DNA of 17,154 nt from positions 1 to 17,154 of the forward strand of contig DFBM01000113.1 of NCBI GenBank assembly GCA_002366645.1, written 5' to 3'. The notes below the pieces were generated by a model that searched no databases, was not told where the DNA came from, and worked only from the letters and a program-made list of their open reading frames with translations. How positions within the stretch are numbered: position 1 is the stretch's first letter; the number at the start of each line of letters is the position of its first letter. Below, piece by piece: positions 1 through 6,487 of this stretch. This stretch comes from Rhodobacterales bacterium UBA3080. GTDB lineage: Bacteria; Pseudomonadota; Alphaproteobacteria; Rhodobacterales; Rhodobacteraceae. The position numbers were made by a program, and so were the translations under genes.

Positions 1-1
1 A

Positions 2-73
2 ATTGCGGCGCATGAAAATGCGGTGTTGAAAATGGAAATGCTCAATCTCGGTTGCATTGCCGGTCCCCGTTAA
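2..73 (+). CDS. C-terminal end of an unidentified protein (partial)
   Basis: From the left edge an open frame reads 23 residues, ending AHENAVLKMEMLNLGCIAGPR, then TAA at 71-73. It would be the tail of a gene entering from outside the window and converging on argG. The fragment is too short to assign to a family. The frame is open over its whole visible length, and its stop codon lies in the loop of a hairpin (56-85), which is where a gene end would be expected. A chance open frame of this length is also possible. Confidence 0.3.
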   Translation: MAAHENAVLKMEMLNLGCIAGPR

Positions 74-85
74 AACACCGGCAAT
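56..85. terminator. Hairpin between convergent genes, possible bidirectional terminator
   Basis: A perfect 9-bp inverted repeat, ATTGCCGGT at 56-64 and ACCGGCAAT at 77-85, encloses a 12-nt loop that contains the TAA at 71-73. It lies 34 bp beyond the argG stop. No U-tract follows on either strand, so intrinsic termination is uncertain. Confidence 0.4.
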
Positions 86-119
86 ACTAGAGGAATTCAG
101 TTCAGTTGCAACGCTCGGG

Positions 120-1355
120 CTACTTGACCCGTTTGTCGCGTGCCGCAAGAAGTTTCAGACGCAGAGCGTTGATCTTGATGAAACCTGCGGCATCTTTCTG
201 GTCGTATGCACCGGCGTCGTCCTCGAAGGTCACATGCTCCTCGGAATAAAGCGAGTGTTCTGACCAGCGGCCAACCGTTTGCGCCATGCCTTTATACAAC
301 TTCAGACGAACGGTTCCGGTCACATGTTGCTGGCTGGTGTCGATCAGCGCTTGCAGCATTTCGCGTTCTGGCGAGTACCAGAAGCCGTTGTAGATCAGCT
401 CGGCATACTTCGGCATGATCTCGTCTTTCAGATGCGCCGCACCACGGTCCAGTGTGATGGACTCGATGCCACGGTGTGCTTCGAGCATGATCGTACCGCC
501 GGGCGTTTCATAAATGCCACGGGACTTCATGCCAACGAAACGGCCTTCTACAAGGTCAAGACGGCCGATACCGTGTTTGCCACCCAGTTCGTTGAGGGCG
601 GTCAGCATCTCGGCAGGCGATAAGGCCTTGCCGTTCAAGGCAACCGGATCACCTTTTTCGTAAGTGATCTCGATGAACTCGGGCGTATTGGGCGCGTCTT
701 CGGGGTGCACGGTCCGCTGATATACATAATCCGGAGCGGCGACCGCAGGATCTTCCAGAACCTTACCTTCCGAGGACGTGTGCAACAGGTTTGCATCAAC
801 CGAGAAAGGCGCCTCGCCGCGCTTGTCCTTCGCGATCGGGATCTGGTTCTTCTCAGCGAAATCGAGCAGTCTGGTCCGGCTGGAAAGGTCCCACTCACGC
901 CAAGGCGCGATGACTTTGATGTCGGGGTTCAGGGCGTAGGCGCTCAGTTCGAAACGAACCTGATCGTTACCTTTGCCAGTTGCCCCGTGTGCGACGGCAT
1001 CGGCACCGCATTCCGCAGCGATTTCAACAAGACGTTTGGAAATTAGCGGGCGGGCGATAGAAGTGCCTAGTAGATACAACCCTTCGTAAACAGCGTTTGC
1101 GCGGAACATCGGGAATACAAAATCGCGAACGAATTCTTCGCGGACATCTTCGATATGGATGTTTTCAGGTTTGATCCCCAGCAGTTCGGCTTTGGCCCGT
1201 GCAGGCTCAAGTTCTTCGCCTTGGCCAAGGTCCGCGGTGAAGGTAACAACCTCGCAGCCGTATTCCGTTTGCAACCATTTTAGAATGATTGAGGTATCCA
1301 GTCCGCCCGAATAGGCAAGGACAACTTTTTTGGGAACAAATGTTGCGTCTGACAT
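120..1355 (-). CDS. argG: Argininosuccinate synthase
   Basis: This 411-residue cytosolic enzyme joins citrulline and aspartate, at the cost of ATP to AMP and PPi, to make argininosuccinate, the next-to-last step of arginine synthesis. The PP-loop nucleotide-binding motif AYSGGLDTS is at residues 14-22. Other family signatures follow, including AHGATGKGNDQVRFE, APWREW and the GRLDLVEGRFVGMKSRG segment. The length is normal for the type 1 enzyme. The ATG at 1355 is preceded by a good GGAGAA ribosome site, and the stop is TAG at 120-122. The gene appears monocistronic: argH is not next to it, and the flanking genes are unrelated to arginine. Identification is firm. Confidence 0.97.
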   Translation of the reverse strand: MSDATFVPKKVVLAYSGGLDTSIILKWLQTEYGCEVVTFTADLGQGEELEPARAKAELLGIKPENIHIEDVREEFVRDFVFPMFRANAVYEGLYLLGTSIARPLISKRLVEIAAECGADAVAHGATGKGNDQVRFELSAYALNPDIKVIAPWREWDLSSRTRLLDFAEKNQIPIAKDKRGEAPFSVDANLLHTSSEGKVLEDPAVAAPDYVYQRTVHPEDAPNTPEFIEITYEKGDPVALNGKALSPAEMLTALNELGGKHGIGRLDLVEGRFVGMKSRGIYETPGGTIMLEAHRGIESITLDRGAAHLKDEIMPKYAELIYNGFWYSPEREMLQALIDTSQQHVTGTVRLKLYKGMAQTVGRWSEHSLYSEEHVTFEDDAGAYDQKDAAGFIKINALRLKLLAARDKRVK

Positions 1356-1388
1356 GGGGATTCTCCGGCCGAAATTACGTCAGTGCAG

Positions 1389-1417
1389 CGTTTATGTGGT
1401 TTTTGAAGGCAGGGCAA
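1389..1417 (-). promoter_or_regulatory. Possible sigma70-type argG promoter
   Basis: On the minus strand a TTGCCC (complement of 1412-1417) and a TAAACG (complement of 1389-1394) are separated by exactly 17 bp, 34 bp upstream of the argG ATG. The -10 match is weak, so this is only a candidate. No arginine-repressor-like operator was recognised nearby. Confidence 0.25.
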
Positions 1418-1460
1418 GCGTAGCGAAACGTCGCGTCATGGATTGTTGCGGGAGTAAACG

Positions 1461-1491
1461 AAAACACCCGCAGAATTTCCTCTGCGGGTGT
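1461..1491 (-). terminator. Rho-independent terminator of the Asn/Gly-rich protein gene
   Basis: A perfect 11-bp stem (1464-1474 ACACCCGCAGA pairing with 1481-1491) closes a 6-nt loop. Read on the minus strand it is followed by TTTTCGTTT. It lies 31 bp after the stop of the gene at 1522-2235 and upstream of argG, insulating argG from that transcript. Confidence 0.85.
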
Positions 1492-1521
1492 GAAATTCGT
1501 AGGCGAAAAAACAGGCCGTTG

Positions 1522-2235
1522 TTACGGCTCTGTAATTTCCAGAAGATCCCAAAGCGCTGTAATCGCGTCTTCGGTTATGTCCTTGTTTGCTGCCGCTTCA
1601 AGTGCGGTGTCTTCAACACCCTGTGCGTCCGAGAGTGCTGCTTCAGCTGTATCAACTTCGCCATCTACCACTCCGAGTGCCGACTCAGCATCCGCAAGCG
1701 CAGTTTCGGCCGATGTCACGGCTGCTGCAAAAGACGGATCGACTACGTAGGTTGCGTCGGCAGCCGCAAGCAGCTCTTCGGCAGCAAGCGCGGCTTGCGC
1801 CTCTGTCAATGCTGTCGCTGCGCCATCGCGCGTTGCTACCGCTAGATCATACGCTTCAACCGCTGAATCCAAATCGGCCTGCGCATCAAACGTTGCGTAA
1901 ACTGCCGTTTCATAGGCGCGGATCAGGCCAACGCGGGAATTGTCGGAAGCGTTCAGGAACGCATTCTCGTTCGCATGGGCCGCGTTTAACGCACCAAGCG
2001 AAGAGGCCGTAGCACCGTTACCGTTGCTTTTGGAGTTCCCGTTGCCGTTATTACCGTTATTACCGCTATTTCCGTTACTATTGCCGCGATCGCTATTGCC
2101 ATTGCCATTGTTGGCGTTGTCGCTTTTCGCAAATACTGGTCCGGAAACCATCGATACTGATGCAACTACTACGCCACCAAAGACCAGAGCACTCATGGCC
2201 AAAGCGGATACAGACGATTTTATGTAACGTTTCAT
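1522..2235 (-). CDS. Secreted Asn/Gly-rich protein with Ala-rich helical tail (unknown function)
   Basis: The start MKRYIKSS at 2235 is chosen because AAGGA sits 8 nt upstream; the frame stays open further upstream without a better site. The 237-residue product opens with a Sec-type signal peptide (basic MKRYIK, hydrophobic core to about residue 30, likely cleavage after PVFA, residue 36). Residues 38-75 are almost only Asn, Gly and Ser with a few Asp and Lys. A distinctive segment follows, SLGALNAAHANENAFLNAS then NSRVGLIRAYE (79-108). The remainder is Ala/Glu/Asp-rich and probably helical or coiled coil, and very acidic. There are no cysteines and no membrane anchor, so the product is probably periplasmic or exported. 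From memory, similar proteins with an N/G linker and an LGALNAAHA-like motif occur in Rhodobacteraceae without a known role. Function is unknown. Confidence 0.8.
   Translation of the reverse strand: MKRYIKSSVSALAMSALVFGGVVVASVSMVSGPVFAKSDNANNGNGNSDRGNSNGNSGNNGNNGNGNSKSNGNGATASSLGALNAAHANENAFLNASDNSRVGLIRAYETAVYATFDAQADLDSAVEAYDLAVATRDGAATALTEAQAALAAEELLAAADATYVVDPSFAAAVTSAETALADAESALGVVDGEVDTAEAALSDAQGVEDTALEAAANKDITEDAITALWDLLEITEP
2011..2121 (-). repeat. Low-complexity Asn/Gly/Ser codon repeat
   Basis: Short imperfect repeats built from AAC/AAT, GGC/GGT and AGC codons encode residues 39-75 of the secreted protein. On the plus strand they appear as GCCGTTATTACC-like units. Codon use varies between units, so the tract is not a pure microsatellite. 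In-frame length changes by slippage or recombination are plausible. Confidence 0.7.
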
Positions 2236-2513
2236 AGGTCTGTCCTTAAGATTAAAATACCACGAAATTGTTAACGAATTACGCACAAGAGGTCAAAGCT
2301 TCCACGTCCGAAATATGAATAATTTGGAAAACCGAGCGGAAAAACGCCCAATGCTACCGTATATAGGGTTGTTTTGAGGGTTAAGTACTAACAGGTAAGA
2401 CGAAACACTGAAGATCGGGCGAATCGTTGCGCTGTATCCCCGGTGCGGAATAGCAAAGATTGCGACTGTCTCAGATCCTGAATTAATCGACCTTCAAGAC
2501 CCGGAGCCGAAAT
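2236..2513. promoter_or_regulatory. Divergent promoter region
   Basis: This 278-bp non-coding gap separates the secreted-protein gene from the esterase gene. On the minus strand TTGACC (complement of 2291-2296) is followed after 18 bp by AACAAT, a plausible sigma70 promoter for the secreted-protein gene. On the esterase side no convincing -35/-10 pair was found. No long repeat or RNA gene is visible. Confidence 0.4.
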
Positions 2514-3275
2514 ATGACACTGAACACCATCACGAACGGCGATCTTCAAGGGGTGCCTTTGTTGATTGCGCACGGGCTTTTTGGCACGGCTCGGAACTGG
2601 GGCGTATTGGCAAAGCGCTTTGCCAGTGATCGGCAGGTGTTTTCGGTGGATATGCGTAACCATGGTGAGTCCTTTCATGCGCCCTCCAATAGCTATCACG
2701 ATATGGCTGACGATCTGGCCTCGGTGATTTCCGGCGGCGCGGGGCAGGCTAATGTTCTTGGTCATTCCATGGGGGGGAAAGCGGCGATGGTTTTGGCTGT
2801 ATCGCGGCCGGAACTCGTTAAAAAGCTGGTGATCGCGGATATCGCGCCTGTGGGTTACGGGCACAGTCAGTCCGACAAAATTGCGGCGATGCGAGCCGTT
2901 GATTTGAGCAAAGTCGAGCGGCGTCGCGACGCCGAGGAGCAACTGGCGGAGTGGATCGGAGACCCGCAATTGCGTTCATTTTTGTTGCAAAGCCTGACGC
3001 TGGGAGAAGGCGGGCCGAGCTGGAAAGTCAACCTCGACGCACTCGATGCAGCGATGGCCGATATCATCGGTTTCCCCGATATTCCGGGGCGTTTCGAGGG
3101 GGAAGTACTGTTCCTTTCGGGTGGCGCATCGGACTATGTTCAGCCGCAGCACCACGACCGGATTCTGTCGTTGTTTCCTAATGCACAGTTCGAGAAAATC
3201 GACGGGGCGGGGCACTGGTTGCACGCCGAAAAACCACGCGAATTCGAGGCCGCAGTTGCCGAATTTCTAGCCTAG
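2514..3275 (+). CDS. Alpha/beta-fold hydrolase, YbfF/ABHD11-like esterase
   Basis: The 253-residue protein is a single alpha/beta-hydrolase domain. The oxyanion segment is HGLFGTARNWG (20-30), followed by DMRNHGES (46-53) and the nucleophile elbow GHSMGG with Ser85. An IADIAPVGY segment is at 107-115. The probable triad is completed by Asp207 (GGASDYVQPQ) and His234 (GAGHW). The DMRNHG and GHSMGGK motifs match the YbfF/ABHD11 branch, whose members hydrolyse short acyl esters or acyl thioesters; the natural substrate is unknown. There is no signal peptide, so it is cytosolic. The ATG at 2514 follows GGAG by 7 nt. It stands alone on its strand and converges with the thiolase. Confidence 0.88.
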   Translation: MTLNTITNGDLQGVPLLIAHGLFGTARNWGVLAKRFASDRQVFSVDMRNHGESFHAPSNSYHDMADDLASVISGGAGQANVLGHSMGGKAAMVLAVSRPELVKKLVIADIAPVGYGHSQSDKIAAMRAVDLSKVERRRDAEEQLAEWIGDPQLRSFLLQSLTLGEGGPSWKVNLDALDAAMADIIGFPDIPGRFEGEVLFLSGGASDYVQPQHHDRILSLFPNAQFEKIDGAGHWLHAEKPREFEAAVAEFLA

Positions 3276-3282
3276 ACGAATT

Positions 3283-3376
3283 GGTTAACGCAGCGTGGAA
3301 GCCGGACGTATTTCCGGTACACAACACGTACACAATGTGTACACAACCTGTATGTACAAACTGCGTTAACCTTTTT
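3283..3376. repeat. Inverted repeat bracketing four tandem 11-bp units
   Basis: A perfect 11-bp inverted repeat (GGTTAACGCAG at 3283-3293, CTGCGTTAACC at 3361-3371) encloses 67 bp, and the right arm runs straight into TTTTT (3372-3376). Inside, from 3317, are four head-to-tail 11-bp units: GTACACAACAC, GTACACAATGT, GTACACAACCT and the degenerate GTATGTACAAA. The first three share GTACACAA. Units 2 and 3 together form the palindrome GTACACA-A-TGTGTAC (3328-3342). The period of 11 places the units on one helix face. The block fills the gap between two convergent genes. It could be a protein-binding array, a small mobile-type repeat, or an elaborate terminator for the esterase gene. Confidence 0.75.
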
Positions 3377-3404
3377 GTGGGGGCGTTAATCCCGTTAACC
3401 TTTT
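3364..3404. repeat. 12-bp direct repeat CGTTAACCTTTT
   Basis: CGTTAACCTTTT occurs at 3364-3375 and again at 3393-3404, next to the right arm of the inverted repeat. A third related CGTTAAT lies between them at 3384-3390. The repeat reaches to within 10 bp of the thiolase stop codon. Confidence 0.6.
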
Positions 3405-3413
3405 GCTGGCCGT

Positions 3414-4592
3414 CTAGATCATCTCGATTGCCAGCGCGATGCCCTGACCGCCGCCGATGCACATGGTTATCAGACCTTTGGAACCGCCAATGCGCTCCAG
3501 TTCATAGATCGCTTTCAGAGTGACGATTGCGCCGGTTGCACCGACCGGATGGCCAAGCGCGATTGCGCCGCCGTTCGGGTTCACTTTGGCGGGGTCGAGA
3601 CCTAGCGCCCGATTAACGGCGCAGGCTTGGGCGGCGAAGGCTTCGTTGCTTTCGATGACATCAAAGTCCGACGCTGACAAACCTGTGCGTTTCAGCAACA
3701 TCTCCACCGCTGGAATCGGGCCGATCCCCATGACCTCGGGGCGGACGCCCGCGTGGGCGTAGCCCAGAATGCGGGCCTTCGGTTTCAGTCCGGCCCGCGC
3801 AGCGGCGTCGGCAGTCGCCAGCACCATGGCGGCAGCGCCGTCGTTGATACCGGACGCATTGCCTGCGGTTACCGTGCCGTCTTTCTTGAATGCCGGTCGT
3901 AATCCGGCAAGCGCGTCGGCGCTGGTCGCCTTGGGATGTTCGTCGGTGTCAAACAGGACGGTATCGCGGCGAACTTTAACTTCGATTGGTGTGATCTGCG
4001 ATTTGAAGTGACCCGCCGCAATCGCGGCCGCAGCGCGGCGCTGGCTTTCAAGCGCGAAGTCATCCTGATCGGCGCGGGTGATATCATGTTCTCCGGCGAC
4101 GTTTTCAGCCGTAACCCCCATGTGACCCGAGCCAAACGGGCAGTTCAACGTTGCCAGCAACATGTCCTGCATGTTTGCGTCGCCCATCTTTTGACCCCAG
4201 CGGGCTTGCGACATGAGGTAGGGTGCGCGGCTCATGCTTTCTGCACCACCCGCAACCGCAAATTCGGCATCGCCCAGCATCAAGGTCTGTGCGGCCGAGA
4301 CAATCGCCTGCGCACCCGAACCGCAAAGCCGGTTGACGTTCATCGCCGGCGTGCTGTCAGGAATACCGGCATTTATGGCAGCGACACGGCTTAGATACAT
4401 GTCGCGCGGTTCGGTGTTGATGACATTTCCGAATACCACGTGGCCGATCTGGGCCGGATCTACGCCGGTCCGTTTCAGGGCTTCGGCGGTAACGTGGGTC
4501 GCCAGATCAACAGGCGGGATACCGGCGAGGCTGCCGCCAAATGTGCCGATAGCCGTGCGGGCGCCGTCAAGGATTACGATGTCGTTTGTCAT
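3414..4592 (-). CDS. Acetyl-CoA acetyltransferase (thiolase)
   Basis: This 392-residue thiolase condenses two acetyl-CoA or cleaves beta-ketoacyl-CoA such as acetoacetyl-CoA. The acyl-carrying Cys90 is in NRLCGSGAQAI, SNEAFAAQ is present, His348 is in GGAIALGHPVGATG, and the second catalytic Cys378 is in CIGGGQG. Length and residue spacing agree with biosynthetic/PhaA-type thiolases. The ATG at 4592 has GGAGAA 7 nt upstream, a leader almost the same as that of argG. It follows the marR gene on the same strand after 82 bp. Inference: because the divergent operon should release acetoacetate, this thiolase may process acetoacetyl-CoA from that pathway, although a role in polyhydroxybutyrate or general beta-ketoacyl metabolism is equally possible. 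No phaB or CoA-transferase gene is adjacent. Confidence 0.92.
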   Translation of the reverse strand: MTNDIVILDGARTAIGTFGGSLAGIPPVDLATHVTAEALKRTGVDPAQIGHVVFGNVINTEPRDMYLSRVAAINAGIPDSTPAMNVNRLCGSGAQAIVSAAQTLMLGDAEFAVAGGAESMSRAPYLMSQARWGQKMGDANMQDMLLATLNCPFGSGHMGVTAENVAGEHDITRADQDDFALESQRRAAAAIAAGHFKSQITPIEVKVRRDTVLFDTDEHPKATSADALAGLRPAFKKDGTVTAGNASGINDGAAAMVLATADAAARAGLKPKARILGYAHAGVRPEVMGIGPIPAVEMLLKRTGLSASDFDVIESNEAFAAQACAVNRALGLDPAKVNPNGGAIALGHPVGATGAIVTLKAIYELERIGGSKGLITMCIGGGQGIALAIEMI

Positions 4593-4674
4593 GGGGTTCT
4601 CCGGTTAAAACTTTCCGGAATAATGCATGGTGGTGCCGGTCTTCGCAACAGCGACGCCACGTACACCGCTATTG

Positions 4675-5100
4675 CTATTGCCCGGTAAGGGTGTCGAGCG
4701 CCTGATCTAGCGCCGCGCGCTGATCTGCTGGCAGTTTGTCCAGAACGCTGGCTTGGTATTTGCGGGCCATCGGTGCGATTTTAGCCATCAGACGTTTGCC
4801 CTTTAATGTCAGGGAAAGCTCGACCAGCCGTTTATCAACGGGGTGGGTGTTTTTGGCGACTAAACCTGCGGCCTCCAGCCGTTGCGCCGCCCGTGTCACC
4901 TTGGGTTTGCCCATATCCACCCGCTGATGGATTTCGCGAATGCTGACCTTTTCCTGTTGCGAAAGATGCGCGATGACACGCCATTCGGCCTGAGTCAGGT
5001 CGAAGGTTTTGCCGTAAACTCTGGCGAAATCCTCGTTGATGCTACGCGACAGGACCGCCAGTCGGTACGGCAGGAATTCGTCTAGATCAAAGGTGCTCAT
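4675..5100 (-). CDS. MarR-family transcriptional regulator
   Basis: The product is a 141-residue winged-helix regulator. The recognition part reads SIREIHQRVDMGKPKVTRAAQRLEAAGL and the wing THPVDKRLVELSLTLKGK, the DxR-type wing typical of MarR proteins; the N-terminal FARVYGKTFDLTQAEWRVIAHL is also characteristic. The start at 5100 (MSTFDLDEFL) is favoured by homology-like layout; MKSSM at 5112 is an alternative, and neither has a strong ribosome site. Placement divergent from the aromatic operon, with only about 90 bp between starts, suggests it represses that operon and itself, released by a phenolic or aromatic-acid ligand. The ligand cannot be read from the sequence. Confidence 0.88.
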   Translation of the reverse strand: MSTFDLDEFLPYRLAVLSRSINEDFARVYGKTFDLTQAEWRVIAHLSQQEKVSIREIHQRVDMGKPKVTRAAQRLEAAGLVAKNTHPVDKRLVELSLTLKGKRLMAKIAPMARKYQASVLDKLPADQRAALDQALDTLTGQ

Positions 5101-5191
5101 GCTTGACTTCATTTCATTTGCAACGATATTGTCAGCGCAAACAAGCCACGGATTTTGCCGATTTGCAAGGCCTCGAATAAAGGATGCCGAA
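5101..5191. promoter_or_regulatory. Divergent promoter/operator region of the marR and fahA genes
   Basis: The 8-mer ATTTGCAA, with palindromic core TTGCAA, is present twice in direct orientation at 5116-5123 and 5161-5168, 45 bp apart. A further GCGCAAA lies between them at 5135-5141. MarR dimers bind short inverted repeats in exactly this kind of divergent gap, so these are the best operator candidates. No strong -35/-10 pair is visible on either strand. Confidence 0.35.
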
Positions 5192-6478
5192 TTGCCGTTG
5201 ATGCGAAGCTGGGTGGAAAGCGCAAATTCCCCCGACACAAATTTTCCACTGAACAACCTGCCATACGGTGTATTTGGCCGCGGGGCGGACGAGCCTGTTT
5301 GCGGCGTCGCGATTGGCGATATGGTTCTGGACCTTGCTGTGCTGGAAACGGTCGGCCTGTTGGCATTCGAGGACGGCGACGAGATTTTCAATCTGCCTTT
5401 CCTGAATGGCCTGATGGAGACCGGCCCGCAGGCGTGGGCAGTGGTGCGCGAAAACCTGATCGAACTGCTGGCCGAGGGTGGCAATGATGCGTTGTCCGGA
5501 AACCCCGCTCTGCGCGGCGCCGCGCTGGTGCCTTTGCAGGATGTTACCCTCTACATGCCGTTTCTTGTGGCGGAATACACAGACTTTTATGCGGGCAAGC
5601 AACATGCGATCAACGTTGGCACGATGTTTCGCGGGGCCGAGAATGCCTTGCCGCCAAACTGGCTGCATATCCCCATCGGTTATAACGGCCGCGCCTCCAG
5701 CGTTGTGGTTTCGGGGACAGATATCCACCGGCCACAGGGGCAGTTGAAGTCGGCGGATGAGGCTGCACCGCATTTCGGTGCGTCGGCGCGCATGGATATC
5801 GAGCTGGAGCTCGGTGCAGTCGTCGGTGTCCCGACCGAAATGGGCAAGCCTGTCACAACGTCTGAAGCGGATGAAATGATCTTTGGCTATGTGCTGCTGA
5901 ACGACTGGTCGTCGCGCGATATTCAGGCATGGGAATACCAACCTCTCGGCCCTTTTCAGGGCAAAGCTTTCGGCACGTCGATCGGCCCGTGGGTGGTCAC
6001 CAAAGCGGCGTTGGAGTCGTTCCGGTGTGTAGCACCGGAGCGCGACGAGCCGCTTCTTCCTTATTTGTCTGAACCCAAACCGGGGCTTTATGATATAAAC
6101 CTCGAAGTCACGATGCAGCCCGAAGGCGCGCCTTTGGCAACCACGATCTGCAAGACGAATTACAATCGGATGTATTATTCTGCGGCCCAACAGCTGACCC
6201 ATCATGCGGTCGGGGGCTGCCCAATGAACACGGGCGATTTGCTTGGATCGGGGACGATCTCGGGGCCGGACAAATCGGAATACGGCTCGCTGCTCGAAAA
6301 ATGCTGGGGCGGCAAGGAACCCTTCACGCTCGACACCGGCGAAGTGCGTACTTTCTTAGAGGATTACGACCGAATGACCCTGCGCGGCTGGACTTCGGGT
6401 GACGGATATAAAATTGGATTTGGCGAATGCACCGGGCGGATACTTCCGGCGGTGCAGGAACCGGACTGGACAAAATAG
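5192..6478 (+). CDS. fahA: Fumarylacetoacetase
   Basis: The product hydrolyses the C-C bond of 4-fumarylacetoacetate to fumarate and acetoacetate, the last step of homogentisate (tyrosine/phenylalanine) breakdown. It is the full-length FAH type: an N-terminal SH3-like part beginning SWVESANSPDT, with FPLNNLPYGVFGRG, then the catalytic domain. Metal and catalytic residues are visible: Asp131 and His138 in YTDFYAGKQHA, the Glu pair in MDIELELG, and the Asp of LNDWSSRDIQ. The start is uncertain. TTG at 5192 (MPLMRSWV) has AAAGGA 7 nt upstream and fits the usual M-x-L-x-x-SWV opening; ATG at 5201 lacks a well-placed ribosome site. It is the first gene of a five-gene operon, 9 bp before the next gene. 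Homogentisate dioxygenase is not in the window. Confidence 0.93.
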   Translation: MPLMRSWVESANSPDTNFPLNNLPYGVFGRGADEPVCGVAIGDMVLDLAVLETVGLLAFEDGDEIFNLPFLNGLMETGPQAWAVVRENLIELLAEGGNDALSGNPALRGAALVPLQDVTLYMPFLVAEYTDFYAGKQHAINVGTMFRGAENALPPNWLHIPIGYNGRASSVVVSGTDIHRPQGQLKSADEAAPHFGASARMDIELELGAVVGVPTEMGKPVTTSEADEMIFGYVLLNDWSSRDIQAWEYQPLGPFQGKAFGTSIGPWVVTKAALESFRCVAPERDEPLLPYLSEPKPGLYDINLEVTMQPEGAPLATTICKTNYNRMYYSAAQQLTHHAVGGCPMNTGDLLGSGTISGPDKSEYGSLLEKCWGGKEPFTLDTGEVRTFLEDYDRMTLRGWTSGDGYKIGFGECTGRILPAVQEPDWTK

Positions 6479-6487
6479 GATAGCAAC

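Noticed and set aside
2388..2969. Open frame of 193 codons on the minus strand over the esterase gene
   Set aside because: It is antisense to a well-supported hydrolase, with no ribosome site or domain.
3283..3376. CRISPR array or simple rho-independent terminator
   Set aside because: The units are only 11 bp with no spacers, so it is not CRISPR. A 67-nt loop is too long for a standard terminator, although the T-run after the right arm is noted.
3384..3398. CtrA site from TTAA-TCCCG-TTAA
   Set aside because: The spacing is 5 bp rather than the required 7.
5101..5484. N-terminal extension of the MarR reading frame
   Set aside because: The extension overlaps fahA antisense and resembles no protein; the regulator clearly begins at MSTFDLDEFL.
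5132..6205. Long open frame of 357 codons on the minus strand
   Set aside because: It lies antisense to fahA, is rich in Arg/His as expected from the opposite strand of a coding gene, and has no family signature.
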